Part shown: positions 25,715 to 35,367 of the stretch, in pieces
Numbering within the stretch: position 1 is the stretch's first letter
Layout: the number at the start of each line of letters is the position of its first letter
Assembly (NCBI GenBank): GCA_004134985.1
Contig: REGQ01000007.1
Coordinates: 124,001-188,000, forward strand
Direction of reading: 5' to 3'
Length of the DNA: 64,000 nt
Origin: Paenibacillaceae bacterium
GTDB lineage: Bacteria; Bacillota; Bacilli; Paenibacillales; Paenibacillaceae
Notes under the pieces: generated by a model
What the model was told of the DNA's origin: nothing
What the model saw: only the letters and a program-made list of their open reading frames with translations
Databases searched by the model: none
Made by a program: the position numbers and the translations under genes

Positions 25715-27175
25715 ATGACACAAGAAGTTCGTGTGCGGTATGCGCCTTCTCCGACAGGGCACTTGCATATTGGCAATGCCAGAACGGCATTGTTTAATTA
25801 TTTGTTCGCCCGTCGTCATGGCGGCAAATTTATTGTGCGTATCGAGGATACGGATGTAAAGCGCAATGTTGCCGGCGGGGAAGAAAATCAGTTGAACTAT
25901 TTGAAGTGGCTTGGCATCGATTGGGATGAAAGCATCGATATCGGCGGAGGCTACGGACCTTACCGCCAGACGGAACGTCTGGACATATATCGTGAATATT
26001 ATGAGCGGCTGCTTCAGAACGGCCAGGCTTACCGGTGCTACTGTACGGAACAAGAGCTGGAGCAGGAGCGTGAAGAGCAGATGGCGCGCGGGGAAATGCC
26101 GCGCTATTCGGGGCGGCACCGCGATCTGACGCCAGAGCAATGCGCCGTCTATGAGGCGGAAGGCAGGCTGCCGAGCATTCGCTTCCGGGTGCCGGAGGGC
26201 AGAACTTATGCTTTCGACGATATGGTCAAAGGCGCAATCAGCTTTGAATCGGAAGGTACCGGCGACTTTGTCATTGTGAAGAAGGACGGTATTCCTACTT
26301 ATAATTTTGCAGTCGTTATCGATGATTATTTAATGCGGATCAGCCATGTGCTGCGCGGAGAAGATCATATCTCCAATACGCCTCGCCAACTGATGATTTA
26401 TGAGGCGTTCGGCTGGGAACCGCCTGTATTTGCCCATATGACGCTGATTGTTAACGAACAACGCAAGAAGCTGAGCAAGCGCGACGAGTCCATTGTTCAG
26501 TTCATTGAGCAGTACGATCATCTTGGCTATTTGCCGGAAGCGCTGTTCAACTTCATAACGCTGCTCGGCTGGTCGCCGGAGGGCGAGCAGGAGATCTTTA
26601 CCAGGGCGGAGCTGATTGACGTGTTCGATGCGGACCGGCTGAGCAAGAGCCCTGCCGTATTCGATACGCAGAAGCTCGCCTGGATGAACAATGCTTATCT
26701 TAAAAATGCGGATCTTGGCCAAGTTGTCGCTTTATGTCTGCCGCATCTTCAGAAAGCGGGACTGCCTGCCGTGCTGAGCGACGAACAGCAGCAGTGGGTC
26801 ACTGAGCTTGTCGATCTGCACCGGGAGAAGCTGCAATACGCGGCAGAGATCATTCCGGTAACAGCCCTTTTCTTCGCTCCAGAAGTGAGTGATGAGGAGG
26901 AGGCCGCGGCAGTGCTGGGCGAGGAACAGGTTCCCGCCGTGCTGCAGGCATTTCTCGAGCGCGCTTCATCAGCTGCATCATTCGGCGCAGATGATATTAA
27001 GGCGATTATTAAAGAGGTGCAGAAAGAAACCAGTTTTAAGGGCAAGCAATTGTTCATGCCGATTCGCGCGGCTGTAACCGGCCAGACACACGGTTCGGAC
27101 TTGAACCGCACGATTGGACTGCTCGGACGGGACAAGGTGATCAGCAGGCTGCAAGCCCGGCTGGGCAACACTTAG
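25715..27175 (+). CDS. gltX: Glutamyl-tRNA synthetase
   Basis: A 486-residue class I synthetase with the HIGH-type motif in PTGHLHIGN (13-21) and KMSKS-type KLSKRDES at ~249. Firmicutes commonly lack glutaminyl-tRNA synthetase, so this enzyme may also charge tRNA-Gln for amidation; that is family knowledge. ATG preceded by GAAAGGTTGAGA. After the stop a GC-rich imperfect fold (CGGCGC 27200-27205 with GCGCCG 27256-27261) precedes the cysE promoter and may help termination. Confidence 0.97.
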   Translation: MTQEVRVRYAPSPTGHLHIGNARTALFNYLFARRHGGKFIVRIEDTDVKRNVAGGEENQLNYLKWLGIDWDESIDIGGGYGPYRQTERLDIYREYYERLLQNGQAYRCYCTEQELEQEREEQMARGEMPRYSGRHRDLTPEQCAVYEAEGRLPSIRFRVPEGRTYAFDDMVKGAISFESEGTGDFVIVKKDGIPTYNFAVVIDDYLMRISHVLRGEDHISNTPRQLMIYEAFGWEPPVFAHMTLIVNEQRKKLSKRDESIVQFIEQYDHLGYLPEALFNFITLLGWSPEGEQEIFTRAELIDVFDADRLSKSPAVFDTQKLAWMNNAYLKNADLGQVVALCLPHLQKAGLPAVLSDEQQQWVTELVDLHREKLQYAAEIIPVTALFFAPEVSDEEEAAAVLGEEQVPAVLQAFLERASSAASFGADDIKAIIKEVQKETSFKGKQLFMPIRAAVTGQTHGSDLNRTIGLLGRDKVISRLQARLGNT

Positions 27176-27268
27176 CTCCCGATCCTCGGGAGAAGAAAGC
27201 GGCGCTCTCTAGCCTGCAGGGATGAGCATCCCCTGTTGCAAAGCGATCGGGCCAGGCGCCGTCTCACC

Positions 27269-27297
27269 TTGTCAACCAAATAGCAAAAGAGTATACT
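27269..27297 (+). promoter_or_regulatory. SigA-type promoter of the cysE-cysS operon
   Basis: TTGTCA (27269-27274), a 17-nt spacer and TATACT (27292-27297). It lies directly upstream of the T-box leader, giving a predicted start near 27304. Confidence 0.72.
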
Positions 27298-27303
27298 GAA
27301 GTC

Positions 27304-27697
27304 ATTCAAGAGTAAAGGCAATGAACAGGAGAAGTACGTTTGGCAATGGGATTCTCAGAGAGGACAACCGGCATGAGCCCAGTTTACCCGAATTCGGGAT
27401 GGAAACGGCATTGCCATGGTGGAAGTTGTTCAGTCCCGCCCTGCGGAAATTGCACCTGGGAGCCGTGCTCCGATCCGAAGCAGATGGCATTATAAACCGC
27501 CAGTTACAGGCGTTTGTTCACTGCTGAGGGGTAGGCGGCAACGTGATGCTCGCGTTAAGAGCTCCAAGATGGGATCGTATCGTCAATGTTTGTTTTTCGC
27601 CGCGCGAGTGGACGGAGAATATAGCAGGATACGCGCCCAAGCAGAGTGGAACCGCGTTCTATACGTCTCTGCAGCCATTGGCTGCAGGGACTTTTTT
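27304..27697 (+). ncRNA. T-box leader (tRNA-Cys) upstream of cysE
   Basis: The ~390-nt leader carries T-box hallmarks. Stem I features include AGAAGTA and AGAGAG, and the specifier context is AAATTGCACCTGGGAGC, where TGC (27451-27453, a Cys codon) is followed by ACC. The T-box sequence is AGAGTGGAACCGCG (27643-27656). An intrinsic terminator follows: GTCTCTGCAGCC (27665-27676) / GGCTGCAGGGAC (27680-27691) and TTTTTT. Uncharged tRNA-Cys should favour the antiterminator and allow cysE-cysS transcription. The start is set from the promoter. Confidence 0.9.
27665..27697 (+). terminator. T-box regulatory terminator
   Basis: A 12-bp stem with loop ATT and a six-T tract, directly after the T-box sequence. 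It lies about 80 nt upstream of the cysE start. Confidence 0.9.
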
Positions 27698-27778
27698 GCA
27701 ATTTAGAGGGCTGGAACGATCGTATTGCAGTGGGGGGTTATCTGACTCGGGATTTTCTTTCAGAGAGGAGCAAGCCCA

Positions 27779-28441
27779 ATGTTTCGCCAGATAAAGTCGG
27801 ATATTCAAGCAGTGTCAGACAATGATCCGGCAGCACGGGGGACAATCGAGATTATTATGACCTATTCCGGGCTGCATGCCATCTGGGCGCATCGCATTGC
27901 TCACGCATTGTATAAGCGCCGATGGTATACGGCTGCCCGCATCATTTCACAGCTCAGCCGTTTTTGTACGGGAATCGAGATTCATCCTGGGGCGGTTATT
28001 GGACAGCGGCTGTTTATTGACCATGGAATGGGTGTAGTAATTGGAGAAACTTGCGAAATCGGAGATGATGTCGTCATTTATCAAGGCGTGACATTGGGTG
28101 GAACTGGCAAGGAGAAAGGGAAACGGCATCCGACAATTGGCAATCGTGTTGTTGTTGCTTCCGGGGCGAAAGTGCTTGGATCGTTCAAAATTGGCGATGA
28201 TTCCAATGTCGGCGCTAATTCGGTTGTGCTGCGCGAAGTGCCAGCCTGCAGTACAGTGGTCGGAATTCCGGGGAGAGTTGTGAAGTCGAATGGCAAGCGG
28301 GTAAGCGACCGGCTGGACCATGGGCAGATGCCCGATCCGATTATTGACAGGTTTCGTATGCTGGAGAGTGAGATTATGCAATTGAAAACAGAGCTGGATA
28401 AGTTGAAAGCCAATGGAGGCAGAGAGAACAATGACAGTTAG
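27779..28441 (+). CDS. cysE: Serine O-acetyltransferase
   Basis: A 220-residue enzyme that acetylates serine for cysteine synthesis. It has an N-terminal helical part, then left-handed beta-helix hexapeptide repeats ([23 protein letters not shown], with the catalytic DHG at residues 80-82) and the [12 protein letters not shown] loop. The C terminus is short of the longest CysE forms but usual for Firmicutes. GAGAGGAG precedes the ATG. It overlaps cysS by 11 bp; both are under the tRNA-Cys T-box. Confidence 0.96.
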   Translation: MFRQIKSDIQAVSDNDPAARGTIEIIMTYSGLHAIWAHRIAHALYKRRWYTAARIISQLSRFCTGIEIHPGAVIGQRLFIDHGMGVVIGETCEIGDDVVIYQGVTLGGTGKEKGKRHPTIGNRVVVASGAKVLGSFKIGDDSNVGANSVVLREVPACSTVVGIPGRVVKSNGKRVSDRLDHGQMPDPIIDRFRMLESEIMQLKTELDKLKANGGRENNDS

Positions 28442-29873
28442 CATTTATGATACACTGACACGCAGCCAGCGGGAATTCGTGCCGCAGCAACCAGGCGAGG
28501 TCAAAATGTACGTATGCGGACCAACCGTATACGATTACATTCATATCGGAAATGCGCGGCCAATCATTTTCTTCGACGTGGTCCGAAGATATTTGGAGTC
28601 GCAGGGATATCATGTCAACTATATCGTGAACTTCACCGATGTGGACGACAAGCTGATTCGCAAGGCCGAACAGCTCGGAATGACTGTGCCGGCGGTAGCC
28701 GAGCGCTATATTACAGCTTTCAATGAGGATATCAGCCGGCTCGGGGTGCACAAGGCGACTAAAAATCCGCGCGTTACCGAGCATATGGACGATATCATTG
28801 CCTTTGTCGCTGAACTGGTGGAACAAGGCTATGCGTATCCCAGCGAAGGGGATGTTTACTTCCGTACGGAGAAATTCGAGGAGTATGGCAAGCTGTCCCA
28901 TCAAAATCTTGATGAGCTGCAGCATGGCATTCGAATTGAGGTAGGCGAGCGCAAACAAAGCGTGCAGGATTTTGTGCTGTGGAAAGGCGCCAAGCCTGGT
29001 GAAATATATTGGGAAAGTCCCTGGGGGCCTGGACGGCCAGGCTGGCATATCGAATGCTCGGCAATGGCGCGCACCTACCTTGGCGATACGCTGGATATTC
29101 ATGGCGGAGGGCATGACCTGCAATTTCCGCATCATGAATGCGAGGTTGCCCAATCGGAGTCGCTAACCGGCCATCCATTAGCCAATTACTGGATGCACAA
29201 CGGCTACATCCATATCAATAATGAGAAAATGTCCAAATCGCTTGGCAACGGCATTACAGTCAAGGATTTGCTGGAGCGGGTTCGCTCCCGCGCTGTGCGG
29301 TACTTCATGCTGGCGGCCCATTACCGCAGTCCGCTTAATTTCAGTGACGAGACGGTGGCGCAGGCGGAGAACAGCGTGGATCGCATCAGCAATTGCGAAG
29401 CTAATTTACGTCATCGGCTGGAATCGCTCGGCACAGATGCGGCAGTGCCTAATGAGCCAGCAGCCTGGCGTCAGGAAGCGGCCGATTCTGAACTGAACAA
29501 CCGTCTGGCAGCCATTCGCAGTCAGTACCATGCGAAGATGGGGGATGACTTCAACACGCCTGATGCGATCACCGCATTGTTCGAATTGGTGAGTGCGTCC
29601 AATTATTATTTGCAGCGCGAGGTTGCCGCCGCTGAAGACCTTCAGGCACTGCTTGGCCTGCTCTACGAGATGGATGAGGTGCTCGGACTGCTGCCTTCCC
29701 AATCGATTGATGACGGGCTGCAGGATGAAGAGGTAGAACGGCTGATTGAGGAGCGGACAGCTGTCCGTCAAGCGAAAAACTGGGCGCGCGCCGATGAAAT
29801 TCGCGATCTGCTGTCCAGCAAGGGAATTGTGCTTGAAGATACGCCGCAGGGATTGCGCTGGCGTCGCAAATAA
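28431..29873 (+). CDS. cysS: Cysteinyl-tRNA synthetase
   Basis: A 480-residue class I synthetase. Zinc-binding Cys29 ([10 protein letters not shown]), HIGN motif (38-41), later zinc ligands in GWHIECS and FPHHECE, and KMSKSLGN are visible. It loads tRNA-Cys. The ATG at 28431 lies inside the end of cysE with GGAGG upstream, giving translational coupling. mrnC follows about 50 nt downstream. Confidence 0.97.
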   Translation: MTVSIYDTLTRSQREFVPQQPGEVKMYVCGPTVYDYIHIGNARPIIFFDVVRRYLESQGYHVNYIVNFTDVDDKLIRKAEQLGMTVPAVAERYITAFNEDISRLGVHKATKNPRVTEHMDDIIAFVAELVEQGYAYPSEGDVYFRTEKFEEYGKLSHQNLDELQHGIRIEVGERKQSVQDFVLWKGAKPGEIYWESPWGPGRPGWHIECSAMARTYLGDTLDIHGGGHDLQFPHHECEVAQSESLTGHPLANYWMHNGYIHINNEKMSKSLGNGITVKDLLERVRSRAVRYFMLAAHYRSPLNFSDETVAQAENSVDRISNCEANLRHRLESLGTDAAVPNEPAAWRQEAADSELNNRLAAIRSQYHAKMGDDFNTPDAITALFELVSASNYYLQREVAAAEDLQALLGLLYEMDEVLGLLPSQSIDDGLQDEEVERLIEERTAVRQAKNWARADEIRDLLSSKGIVLEDTPQGLRWRRK

Positions 29874-29925
29874 ATGAGATGTTCGTCCGGAAGCTTCAGT
29901 TTCTGGAATTAACCGAGGGGGTGCA

Positions 29926-30396
29926 TTGTTGGAGAGGGAAGCGGATGAGACGCAATTTCAAGAAATGGTAGCGGCGGGCGCGCCGGCAGGGCTATGGTTT
30001 CATCAGCCGGCGAAGGCGCCGTCCCAGCTGCCTCCGGTTGTGCTGGCTTATATAGGGGACGCTGTATTTGAACTGCTCGTCCGGCAATATTTGATTTCGC
30101 AGCCGAATCTTCGGCTGCATCACCTGCATCAGCAGGCGACTTCTCTGGTCTCCGCCAAAGCCCAGTGCGCGCTGCTGAGACGTTGGCAGCCGCTGCTTTC
30201 AGAGGAGGAGGCGGATGTCGTACGCCGCGGCCGCAATGCGAAGTCCGGGACCCCGCCCAAAAATGCGGACCCTGAGGATTACCGGCATGCAACAGCGCTG
30301 GAGTGTTTGGTCGGCTATTTATATTTGCTGCAGCGCAGCGAGCGGCTTCAGCAACTGCTGGCATATGCCGTGAATGAATCCGTCTCCTCAAACTAA
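29926..30396 (+). CDS. mrnC: Mini-ribonuclease III
   Basis: A 156-residue RNase III catalytic domain without a dsRNA-binding domain. It contains the YIGDAVFELLVRQYL signature, SAKAQCALL, and a second acidic helix with ALECLVGYLYL. In Bacillus MrnC matures 23S rRNA ends. TTG start with GAGGGGGTGC upstream; a second TTG follows directly. Position between cysS and rlmB matches Bacillus. The first ~25 residues are less conserved. Confidence 0.95.
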   Translation: MLEREADETQFQEMVAAGAPAGLWFHQPAKAPSQLPPVVLAYIGDAVFELLVRQYLISQPNLRLHHLHQQATSLVSAKAQCALLRRWQPLLSEEEADVVRRGRNAKSGTPPKNADPEDYRHATALECLVGYLYLLQRSERLQQLLAYAVNESVSSN

Positions 30397-30452
30397 CGGA
30401 TAAACGGATGGAAATTGCAAGGATACCGAATGATACTTTTAGGAGGGATGAC

Positions 30453-31259
30453 ATGTCAGAACAAGAGAAGCAAGAGGAGTTTATCGTTGGCAAACACCCT
30501 GTTCTGGAGGCGCTTCGCTCTGGAAGGGAAATCAACAAAATCTGGATAGCCGAGACGGCCCAGAAAAGTGTCACGGCACCGATCATTATCGAGGCGAAGA
30601 AACTGGGGATCGTCGTGCAAAATGCCGACAAGAGGAAGCTGGATCAGATGGCTGCGGGCGTGCAGCATCAAGGCGTGGTCGCGCAGGTAGCTGCCTATCG
30701 TTACGCCGAGGTTGAAGATATGATCGCGCTTGCCCGGAGCAAGGGAGAAGAGCCGTTTTTGCTGCTGCTTGATGAGATAGAGGACCCGCACAACCTGGGC
30801 TCGATTCTCCGGACAGCGGAATGTACCGGCGTGCATGGCGTCATACTGCCCAAAAGAAGATCCGCTTCGTTGACAGCAACCGTATCGAAGACATCGGCAG
30901 GCGCAATGGAACATGTGCTTGTTGCGCGGGTTACCAACCTTGCCCAGTTAATTGAACAATTGAAAACCGAAGGCATCTGGATTGCCGGCGCGGATGTGGG
31001 CACGGCGCAGGATGTTTATTCCGCGGATTTCAATATGCCGCTTGGCATCGTAATCGGCAATGAAAGCAAAGGCATGGGCCGACTGATCAAAGAGAAATGT
31101 GACTTCCTGATCAAGCTGCCGATGCTGGGCAAACTGAATTCCCTGAATGCATCGGTCGCTGCTGGCGTGCTGATGTATGAAGTGGTAAGGCAGCGTGCGG
31201 GCAGCGCCGCGGCATCTGCAGGGAAGCATGGAACCGGCGTATTAAACCAGGGCGGTTAG
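30453..31259 (+). CDS. rlmB: 23S rRNA (guanosine-2'-O-)-methyltransferase RlmB (TrmH/SpoU family)
   Basis: A 268-residue SPOUT enzyme: an N-terminal substrate-binding domain (EEFIVGKHPVLEAL) and a SpoU domain with LLDEIEDPHNLGSILRTAECTG, IGNESKGMG, and the C-terminal IKLPMLGKLNSLNASVAAGV knot. It methylates the peptidyl-transferase-loop G of 23S rRNA, by family (G2251 in E. coli). ATG at 30453 with AGGAGGG upstream. The C-terminal ~15 residues are low in complexity and probably disordered. Confidence 0.95.
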   Translation: MSEQEKQEEFIVGKHPVLEALRSGREINKIWIAETAQKSVTAPIIIEAKKLGIVVQNADKRKLDQMAAGVQHQGVVAQVAAYRYAEVEDMIALARSKGEEPFLLLLDEIEDPHNLGSILRTAECTGVHGVILPKRRSASLTATVSKTSAGAMEHVLVARVTNLAQLIEQLKTEGIWIAGADVGTAQDVYSADFNMPLGIVIGNESKGMGRLIKEKCDFLIKLPMLGKLNSLNASVAAGVLMYEVVRQRAGSAAASAGKHGTGVLNQGG

Positions 31260-31263
31260 AGGG

Positions 31264-31788
31264 ATGAACCGGCAATCAGATGTGCTTCTGGTAGACGGCT
31301 ACAACATCATCGGGGCATGGCCGGAGCTTGCGCGGCTGAAAGAGACAGGATTGGAAGAGGCGCGCGATCGCCTCCTGGATATGCTGGCCGACTACCAGGG
31401 ATTTACCGGATTGCAGGTGTACGTCATTTTCGATGCATACAGGGTTCCAGGCCTTGGCGCCACATTCCGGCAATATAAAATTACAGTAGTCTATACAAAA
31501 GAAAAGGAAACTGCGGATGAGTGCATTGAGCGGCTTGTCGTGCAACTAACCCGGAGGGGGCGCAATATCCATGTCGCCACATCGGACATGGTGGAGCAGC
31601 ATGTCGCTTTCGGCAAAGGCGCGCTGCGTATTTCGGCCAGGGAGCTGCTGATTGATATCGGCCAAAACCGCAAGCAAATCAACAAGACGGTCAGTTCGGA
31701 TCAGATACAAAAGAAAAACCCGCTTGACGGGATTCTAAGTCTTGATGTGCGCAGCAGGCTGGAGCGTTTGCGGCGGGGGAAGGACTAA
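31264..31788 (+). CDS. rae1: Ribosome-associated endoribonuclease Rae1 (YacP, NYN domain)
   Basis: A 174-residue NYN/PIN-like RNase. The acidic active-site segment DVLLVDGYNIIGAWPEL begins at residue 6, with further conserved Asp in FDAYR and ATSDMVEQ. In Bacillus Rae1 cuts mRNA in the ribosomal A site. It starts four bases after the rlmB stop; the ribosome-binding site (GGCGG..GAGGG) is unclear, so the start may rely on coupling. The tail is basic. Confidence 0.9.
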   Translation: MNRQSDVLLVDGYNIIGAWPELARLKETGLEEARDRLLDMLADYQGFTGLQVYVIFDAYRVPGLGATFRQYKITVVYTKEKETADECIERLVVQLTRRGRNIHVATSDMVEQHVAFGKGALRISARELLIDIGQNRKQINKTVSSDQIQKKNPLDGILSLDVRSRLERLRRGKD

Positions 31789-31803
31789 CCAATTCCGGGC
31801 TTA

Positions 31804-31833
31804 TTGACGATTTCAAGTTACATAATGTATACT
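31804..31833 (+). promoter_or_regulatory. Putative promoter of sigH
   Basis: TTGACG (31804-31809), an 18-nt spacer and TATACT (31828-31833), about 72 nt upstream of the sigH GTG. A competing CATAAT lies at 31821-31826. Confidence 0.55.
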
Positions 31834-31904
31834 TGTTCTATGTTTGTTGACGATTGTTGGAAAATTGCGCGCAATGCATGCTTTGCAGGCCGGAGGGATA
31901 GTTC

Positions 31905-32558
31905 GTGAGTATCGACCTCAAAGATTTGAGCATACACGAATATGACGGCATAACGGATGAAGATGTCGTTGAAGCGGTCCGCGAAGGCAATGGTGAAGCG
32001 TTGGAGTATTTGATTAATAAATACAAAAACTTTGTACGCGCCAAAGCACGCTCCTATTTCCTCATTGGAGCAGACCGCGAAGATATAGTTCAGGAAGGCA
32101 TGATAGGTCTCTATAAATCCATTCGGGATTTTAAAGGGGACAAGCTTGCCTCTTTTAAGGCATTTGCCGAATTGTGCATCACAAGACAGATCATTACCGC
32201 TATTAAGACCGCCACTAGACAGAAGCATATTCCTCTCAATTCTTATGTATCTTTGGACAAGCCTATCTATGACGAAGACTCTGACCGCACATTGCTGGAC
32301 GTTATTTGCGGGTCGCGCGTATCCGACCCAGAAGAACTGATTATCAACCAGGAAGAATTCATTGGACTGGAAGACAAGATGTCTGAAATTCTGAGTGATC
32401 TGGAACGCCAGGTTCTTATGCTGTATCTGGACGGGCGATCCTATCAGGAAATCGCAGTCGATCTAGACCGGCATGTGAAGTCGATAGATAATGCCCTGCA
32501 GCGTGTAAAGCGGAAGCTGGAGCGATATCTTGAAGTGCGGGATCTTACGACAGGATAG
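31905..32558 (+). CDS. sigH: RNA polymerase sigma-H factor
   Basis: A 217-residue sigma-70-like factor: region 2 with ADREDIVQEGMIGLYKSIRDF (~66-86) and DNA-melting segment SFKAFAELCITRQIITAI, and region 4 with LSDLERQVLMLYLDGRSYQEIA plus a helix-turn-helix. The length and order (after yacP, before rpmG/secE/nusG) match Bacillus Spo0H/SigH, which directs early sporulation and transition-state genes. GTG start with GGAGGGATA upstream. Confidence 0.96.
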   Translation: MSIDLKDLSIHEYDGITDEDVVEAVREGNGEALEYLINKYKNFVRAKARSYFLIGADREDIVQEGMIGLYKSIRDFKGDKLASFKAFAELCITRQIITAIKTATRQKHIPLNSYVSLDKPIYDEDSDRTLLDVICGSRVSDPEELIINQEEFIGLEDKMSEILSDLERQVLMLYLDGRSYQEIAVDLDRHVKSIDNALQRVKRKLERYLEVRDLTTG

Positions 32559-32675
32559 CAGGCTGATCGCGCATCTGGTTTAAATCGGCGTGATTCGGGC
32601 GATAATGGTTGGCATGACGGTATGCCTTCACCGTGAATCACTTGTGCAGATGTTTATGCTCAATGGGAAATAATG

Positions 32676-32708
32676 CCCCCTCCGACTAAGATACGGAGGA
32701 GTTGTTTC
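32676..32708 (+). terminator. Hairpin after sigH, likely terminator
   Basis: CCTCCG (32679-32684) and CGGAGG (32694-32699) are followed by AGTTGTTTCTCC. The T-tract is interrupted. It separates sigH from the rpmG promoter at 32712. Confidence 0.5.
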
Positions 32709-32711
32709 TCC

Positions 32712-32740
32712 TTGACATGAAAATTTGCTTATGATAAAGT
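32712..32740 (+). promoter_or_regulatory. Promoter of rpmG-secE-nusG
   Basis: TTGACA (32712-32717), a 17-nt spacer and TAAAGT (32735-32740). It lies ~125 nt upstream of rpmG. The -10 is a weak match, the -35 perfect. Confidence 0.55.
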
Positions 32741-32864
32741 ATTTTAGGTAGCCTGAAATATGCGGATTTTATAAGCGGGAATTTTGGATCGGTGATCCGA
32801 TTCACTATAATCGTTAGCACAAGTGTTAGGGCACTTAGTAGGTTAGTCATGGAGGTGTACTTCA

Positions 32865-33014
32865 ATGCGGGTTATTGTTACTTTGGCTTGCACAAGCTGC
32901 AAACAAAGAAATTACACGACAGACAAGAACAAAAGGAATCACCCCGACCGCATCGAGATGAAGAAGTACTGCAAGTTTTGTAACGAGCATACTCCTCATC
33001 GCGAAACTCGATAG
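32865..33014 (+). CDS. rpmG: 50S ribosomal protein L33 (zinc-binding form)
   Basis: A 49-residue ORF starting [17 protein letters not shown] and ending HTPHRETR. The two CxxC pairs (CTSC and CKFC) mark the zinc-containing form. GGAGGTG lies 7 nt upstream. It is immediately followed by secE. Confidence 0.95.
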   Translation: MRVIVTLACTSCKQRNYTTDKNKRNHPDRIEMKKYCKFCNEHTPHRETR

Positions 33015-33032
33015 TTAATTGGAGGTGTGAAC

Positions 33033-33242
33033 GTGGCATTTGTTGGTAGGATGAAGCAAAGCCTCGCTTCGACGTTTGCCTTCTTTGCCGACAGCTGGGC
33101 AGAACTTAAAAAAGTTCGCTGGCCGAACCGTAAAGAGTTGACAAGTTATACGCTCGTCGTGCTTGTGACGATCGTGCTTACGACGATTTACTTCTGGCTT
33201 CTTGACATCGGGATTTCCGAATTGGTCGAACTGATTGTTTAA
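33033..33242 (+). CDS. secE: Preprotein translocase subunit SecE
   Basis: A 69-residue protein with the conserved amphipathic WAELKKVRWPNRKEL segment before a single membrane helix (YTLVVLVTIVLTTIYFWLL). SecE clamps SecY in the Sec channel. GTG at 33033 with GGAGGTG at the usual distance; a GTG at 33027 lies within the SD region. nusG follows 23 nt later. Confidence 0.95.
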   Translation: MAFVGRMKQSLASTFAFFADSWAELKKVRWPNRKELTSYTLVVLVTIVLTTIYFWLLDIGISELVELIV

Positions 33243-33265
33243 GAAGGGTCCAAAGGTGGCTTGTT

Positions 33266-33799
33266 ATGGAAAAGAGATGGTATGTCGTTCATACTTACTC
33301 AGGTTATGAGAACAAGGTAAAAGCGAATCTTGAAAAGCGTGTTGAATCAATGGGGATGGAAGATAAGATTTTCCGTGTCCTTGTTCCTATGGAAGAAGAA
33401 CTGGTAAACAAAGACGGCAAGAAGAAAACCGTCATGCGTAAAGTTTATCCGGGCTATGTTCTTGTGGAAATGGTTCAAACCGATGATTCGTGGTACGTTG
33501 TTCGCAACACACCTGGAGTAACAGGTTTCGTCGGCTCTACAGGGTCGGGCTCTAAACCAACAGCATTGCTTCCTGATGAAGTTGAACAAATCTTGAAGCA
33601 CATGGGAATGGAAGAGCCGAAACCGAAAATGGAATTCGATCTGAAAGAAACAGTTCGGGTCAAAGAAGGGCCTTTTGCGAATTTTGTCGGTTCGATCGAA
33701 GAGATTCTTCTCGACAAAAGCAAGCTGAAGGTTCATGTTAACATGTTTGGCAGGGAGACCCCAGTTGAGCTTGATTATACTCAAGTGGAGAAGATATAA
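33266..33799 (+). CDS. nusG: Transcription antitermination/termination factor NusG
   Basis: A 177-residue protein with an NGN domain (KRWYVVHTYSGYENKVK, then PGYVLVEM) and a C-terminal KOW domain (VRVKEGPFANFVGSIEEI). It binds the RNA polymerase clamp and couples to ribosomes or Rho by family. ATG at 33266. The 107-nt gap to rplK contains a TGGGAGGG...CCCA stem-like segment that may belong to r-protein control. Confidence 0.97.
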   Translation: MEKRWYVVHTYSGYENKVKANLEKRVESMGMEDKIFRVLVPMEEELVNKDGKKKTVMRKVYPGYVLVEMVQTDDSWYVVRNTPGVTGFVGSTGSGSKPTALLPDEVEQILKHMGMEEPKPKMEFDLKETVRVKEGPFANFVGSIEEILLDKSKLKVHVNMFGRETPVELDYTQVEKI

Positions 33800-33906
33800 T
33801 AATATCTGGTTTTCCGAGAGTCGCAGCGCGCTTTCATCGTTCTGCGTCAGTGGGAGGGATTGCCTCTTTCCCATTTGTCATATAGTAGGAGAAGGAGGTG
33901 TGCAAT

Positions 33907-34332
33907 ATGGCAAAGAAGGTCATTAAACTTGTTAAACTGCAAGTACCTGCAGGTAAAGCGAACCCGGCTCCGCCGATCGGTCCTGCCTTGGGTCAAGCTG
34001 GTGTTAACATCATGGCATTCTGTAAAGAGTTCAACGCTCGTACAGCCGATCAAGCGGGGCTGATTATACCGGTTGTTATTTCTGTGTTTGAAGACCGTTC
34101 CTTTACATTTGAGACAAAAACGCCGCCGGCAGCAGTACTGCTCCGTGTCGCTGCTGGAATCTCGAAAGGTTCTGGAGAACCAAACAAAAAGAAAGTAGCA
34201 TCTGTTTCCCGTGCGAAAGTGCGTGAAATCGCTGAACAAAAAATGCCGGATCTTAACGCGGCTTCAGTTGAAGCAGCTATGAGAATGGTTGAAGGTACAG
34301 CGCGCAGTATGGGCGTAACAATCACGGAATAA
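33907..34332 (+). CDS. rplK: 50S ribosomal protein L11
   Basis: A 141-residue protein starting [16 protein letters not shown], with [14 protein letters not shown] and the 23S-binding KTPPAAVLL region; usual length. It forms the GTPase-associated stalk base. GGAGGTG lies 6 nt upstream; rplA follows after a 108-nt folded gap. Confidence 0.97.
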   Translation: MAKKVIKLVKLQVPAGKANPAPPIGPALGQAGVNIMAFCKEFNARTADQAGLIIPVVISVFEDRSFTFETKTPPAAVLLRVAAGISKGSGEPNKKKVASVSRAKVREIAEQKMPDLNAASVEAAMRMVEGTARSMGVTITE

Positions 34333-34382
34333 TTGCCTTTATTTCCGTTATGATTGTCTGGCATGCGGAGTATTTCCGCAGC

Positions 34383-34423
34383 GTGGGAGGACCATCCGCA
34401 AGGAGGATTTTCCGTTATACCAC
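34383..34423 (+). promoter_or_regulatory. Candidate L1-binding operator in the rplK-rplA gap
   Basis: GTGGGAGGA (from 34383) is closed by ACCACA (CCAC at 34420-34423), with GGAGGATTTTCC between. This layout resembles L1 target sites known upstream of rplA or rplK genes. It lies just upstream of the rplA SD. No structure was computed. Confidence 0.4.
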
Positions 34424-34440
34424 AATTAGGAGGCTATACA

Positions 34441-35133
34441 ATGGCTAAACATGGCAAGAAATACCAAGAAGCTGTTAAGATTATTGACAGCGAGAAAGTC
34501 TACGAATCAGCAGAAGCAATCAGTCTGGTGAAAAAAGCAGCAACTGCCAAGTTTGACGAAACGGTTGAAGTAGCGATTCGTCTTGGCGTAGATCCTAAGA
34601 AACAAGACCAAGCAGTGCGCGGTGTCGTTGTACTCCCGCATGGTACTGGTAAAACAAAACGCGTCCTTGTTTTCGCTAAAGGTGAAAAAGCCAAAGAAGC
34701 GGAAGCGGCTGGCGCAGATTATGTCGGCGATTCAGACATGATCAACAAAATTCAACAAGGTTGGTTTGACTTTGACGTATGTGTGGCTACGCCAGACATG
34801 ATGGCTGAAGTCGGTAAGCTTGGCCGTATTCTCGGTGGTAAAGGTTTGATGCCAAACCCTAAAGCCGGCACGGTAACTTTCGACGTATCCAAAGCTGTTC
34901 AAGAAATCAAGGCTGGTAAGATTGAATATCGTCTTGATCGTCAAGGACAAATTCACGCGCCTATCGGTAAAGCGTCGTTTGAAGAAGACAAACTCAATGA
35001 GAATCTTCGGACGTTGATCGATGCATTGGTTCGCGCTAAACCAGCTGCTGCCAAAGGCGTTTACTTGAAAAATATTGCGGTTTCCTCCACGATGGGTCCA
35101 AGTGCCCGTGTGAACGCGGCAGTTTATCGCTAA
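34441..35133 (+). CDS. rplA: 50S ribosomal protein L1
   Basis: A 230-residue protein starting [16 protein letters not shown], with the family motif [19 protein letters not shown]. It forms the mobile L1 stalk near the E site. ATG at 34441 with AGGAGG 9 nt upstream. A longer in-frame stretch upstream is the folded gap, not coding. Confidence 0.97.
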   Translation: MAKHGKKYQEAVKIIDSEKVYESAEAISLVKKAATAKFDETVEVAIRLGVDPKKQDQAVRGVVVLPHGTGKTKRVLVFAKGEKAKEAEAAGADYVGDSDMINKIQQGWFDFDVCVATPDMMAEVGKLGRILGGKGLMPNPKAGTVTFDVSKAVQEIKAGKIEYRLDRQGQIHAPIGKASFEEDKLNENLRTLIDALVRAKPAAAKGVYLKNIAVSSTMGPSARVNAAVYR

Positions 35134-35164
35134 GAGGACCGACCTCACATTCGAATATGCATAC

Positions 35165-35304
35165 CGTAGACAGTAGGTGTCCATTGGACTTAATTTCCTA
35201 CCGAGGTGTTATGATATAATGTTTGTTGCGCCGAGGCTGTGTTATTACATAGCACTTGGAGGAATGGACAATTCATGGCCTTCGCTCGGTTGCGGAGGCT
35301 TTTC
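35165..35304 (+). ncRNA. L10(L12)4 leader with attenuator upstream of rplJ
   Basis: The core pairs AGTAGG in GACAGTAGGTGTCC (35170-35182) with CCTACCGAGGTG (35198-35209), the pattern of the Firmicute L10 leader. It is followed by a terminator-like stem GCCTTCGC (35278-35285) / GCGGAGGC (35292-35299) and TTTTCT. L10-L12 binding is expected to favour termination. Leader limits are estimates. Confidence 0.75.
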
Positions 35305-35367
35305 TCATGCACTGAAACGGGAAGCTTCGTTTATCGGGGTTTTAACATTTAACAGGAGGTGTAGAAT

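Noticed and set aside
35184-35220. Internal promoter in the L10 leader (TTGGAC...TATAAT)
   Set aside because: Spacing is 25 nt; the TATAAT more likely belongs to the leader RNA sequence.
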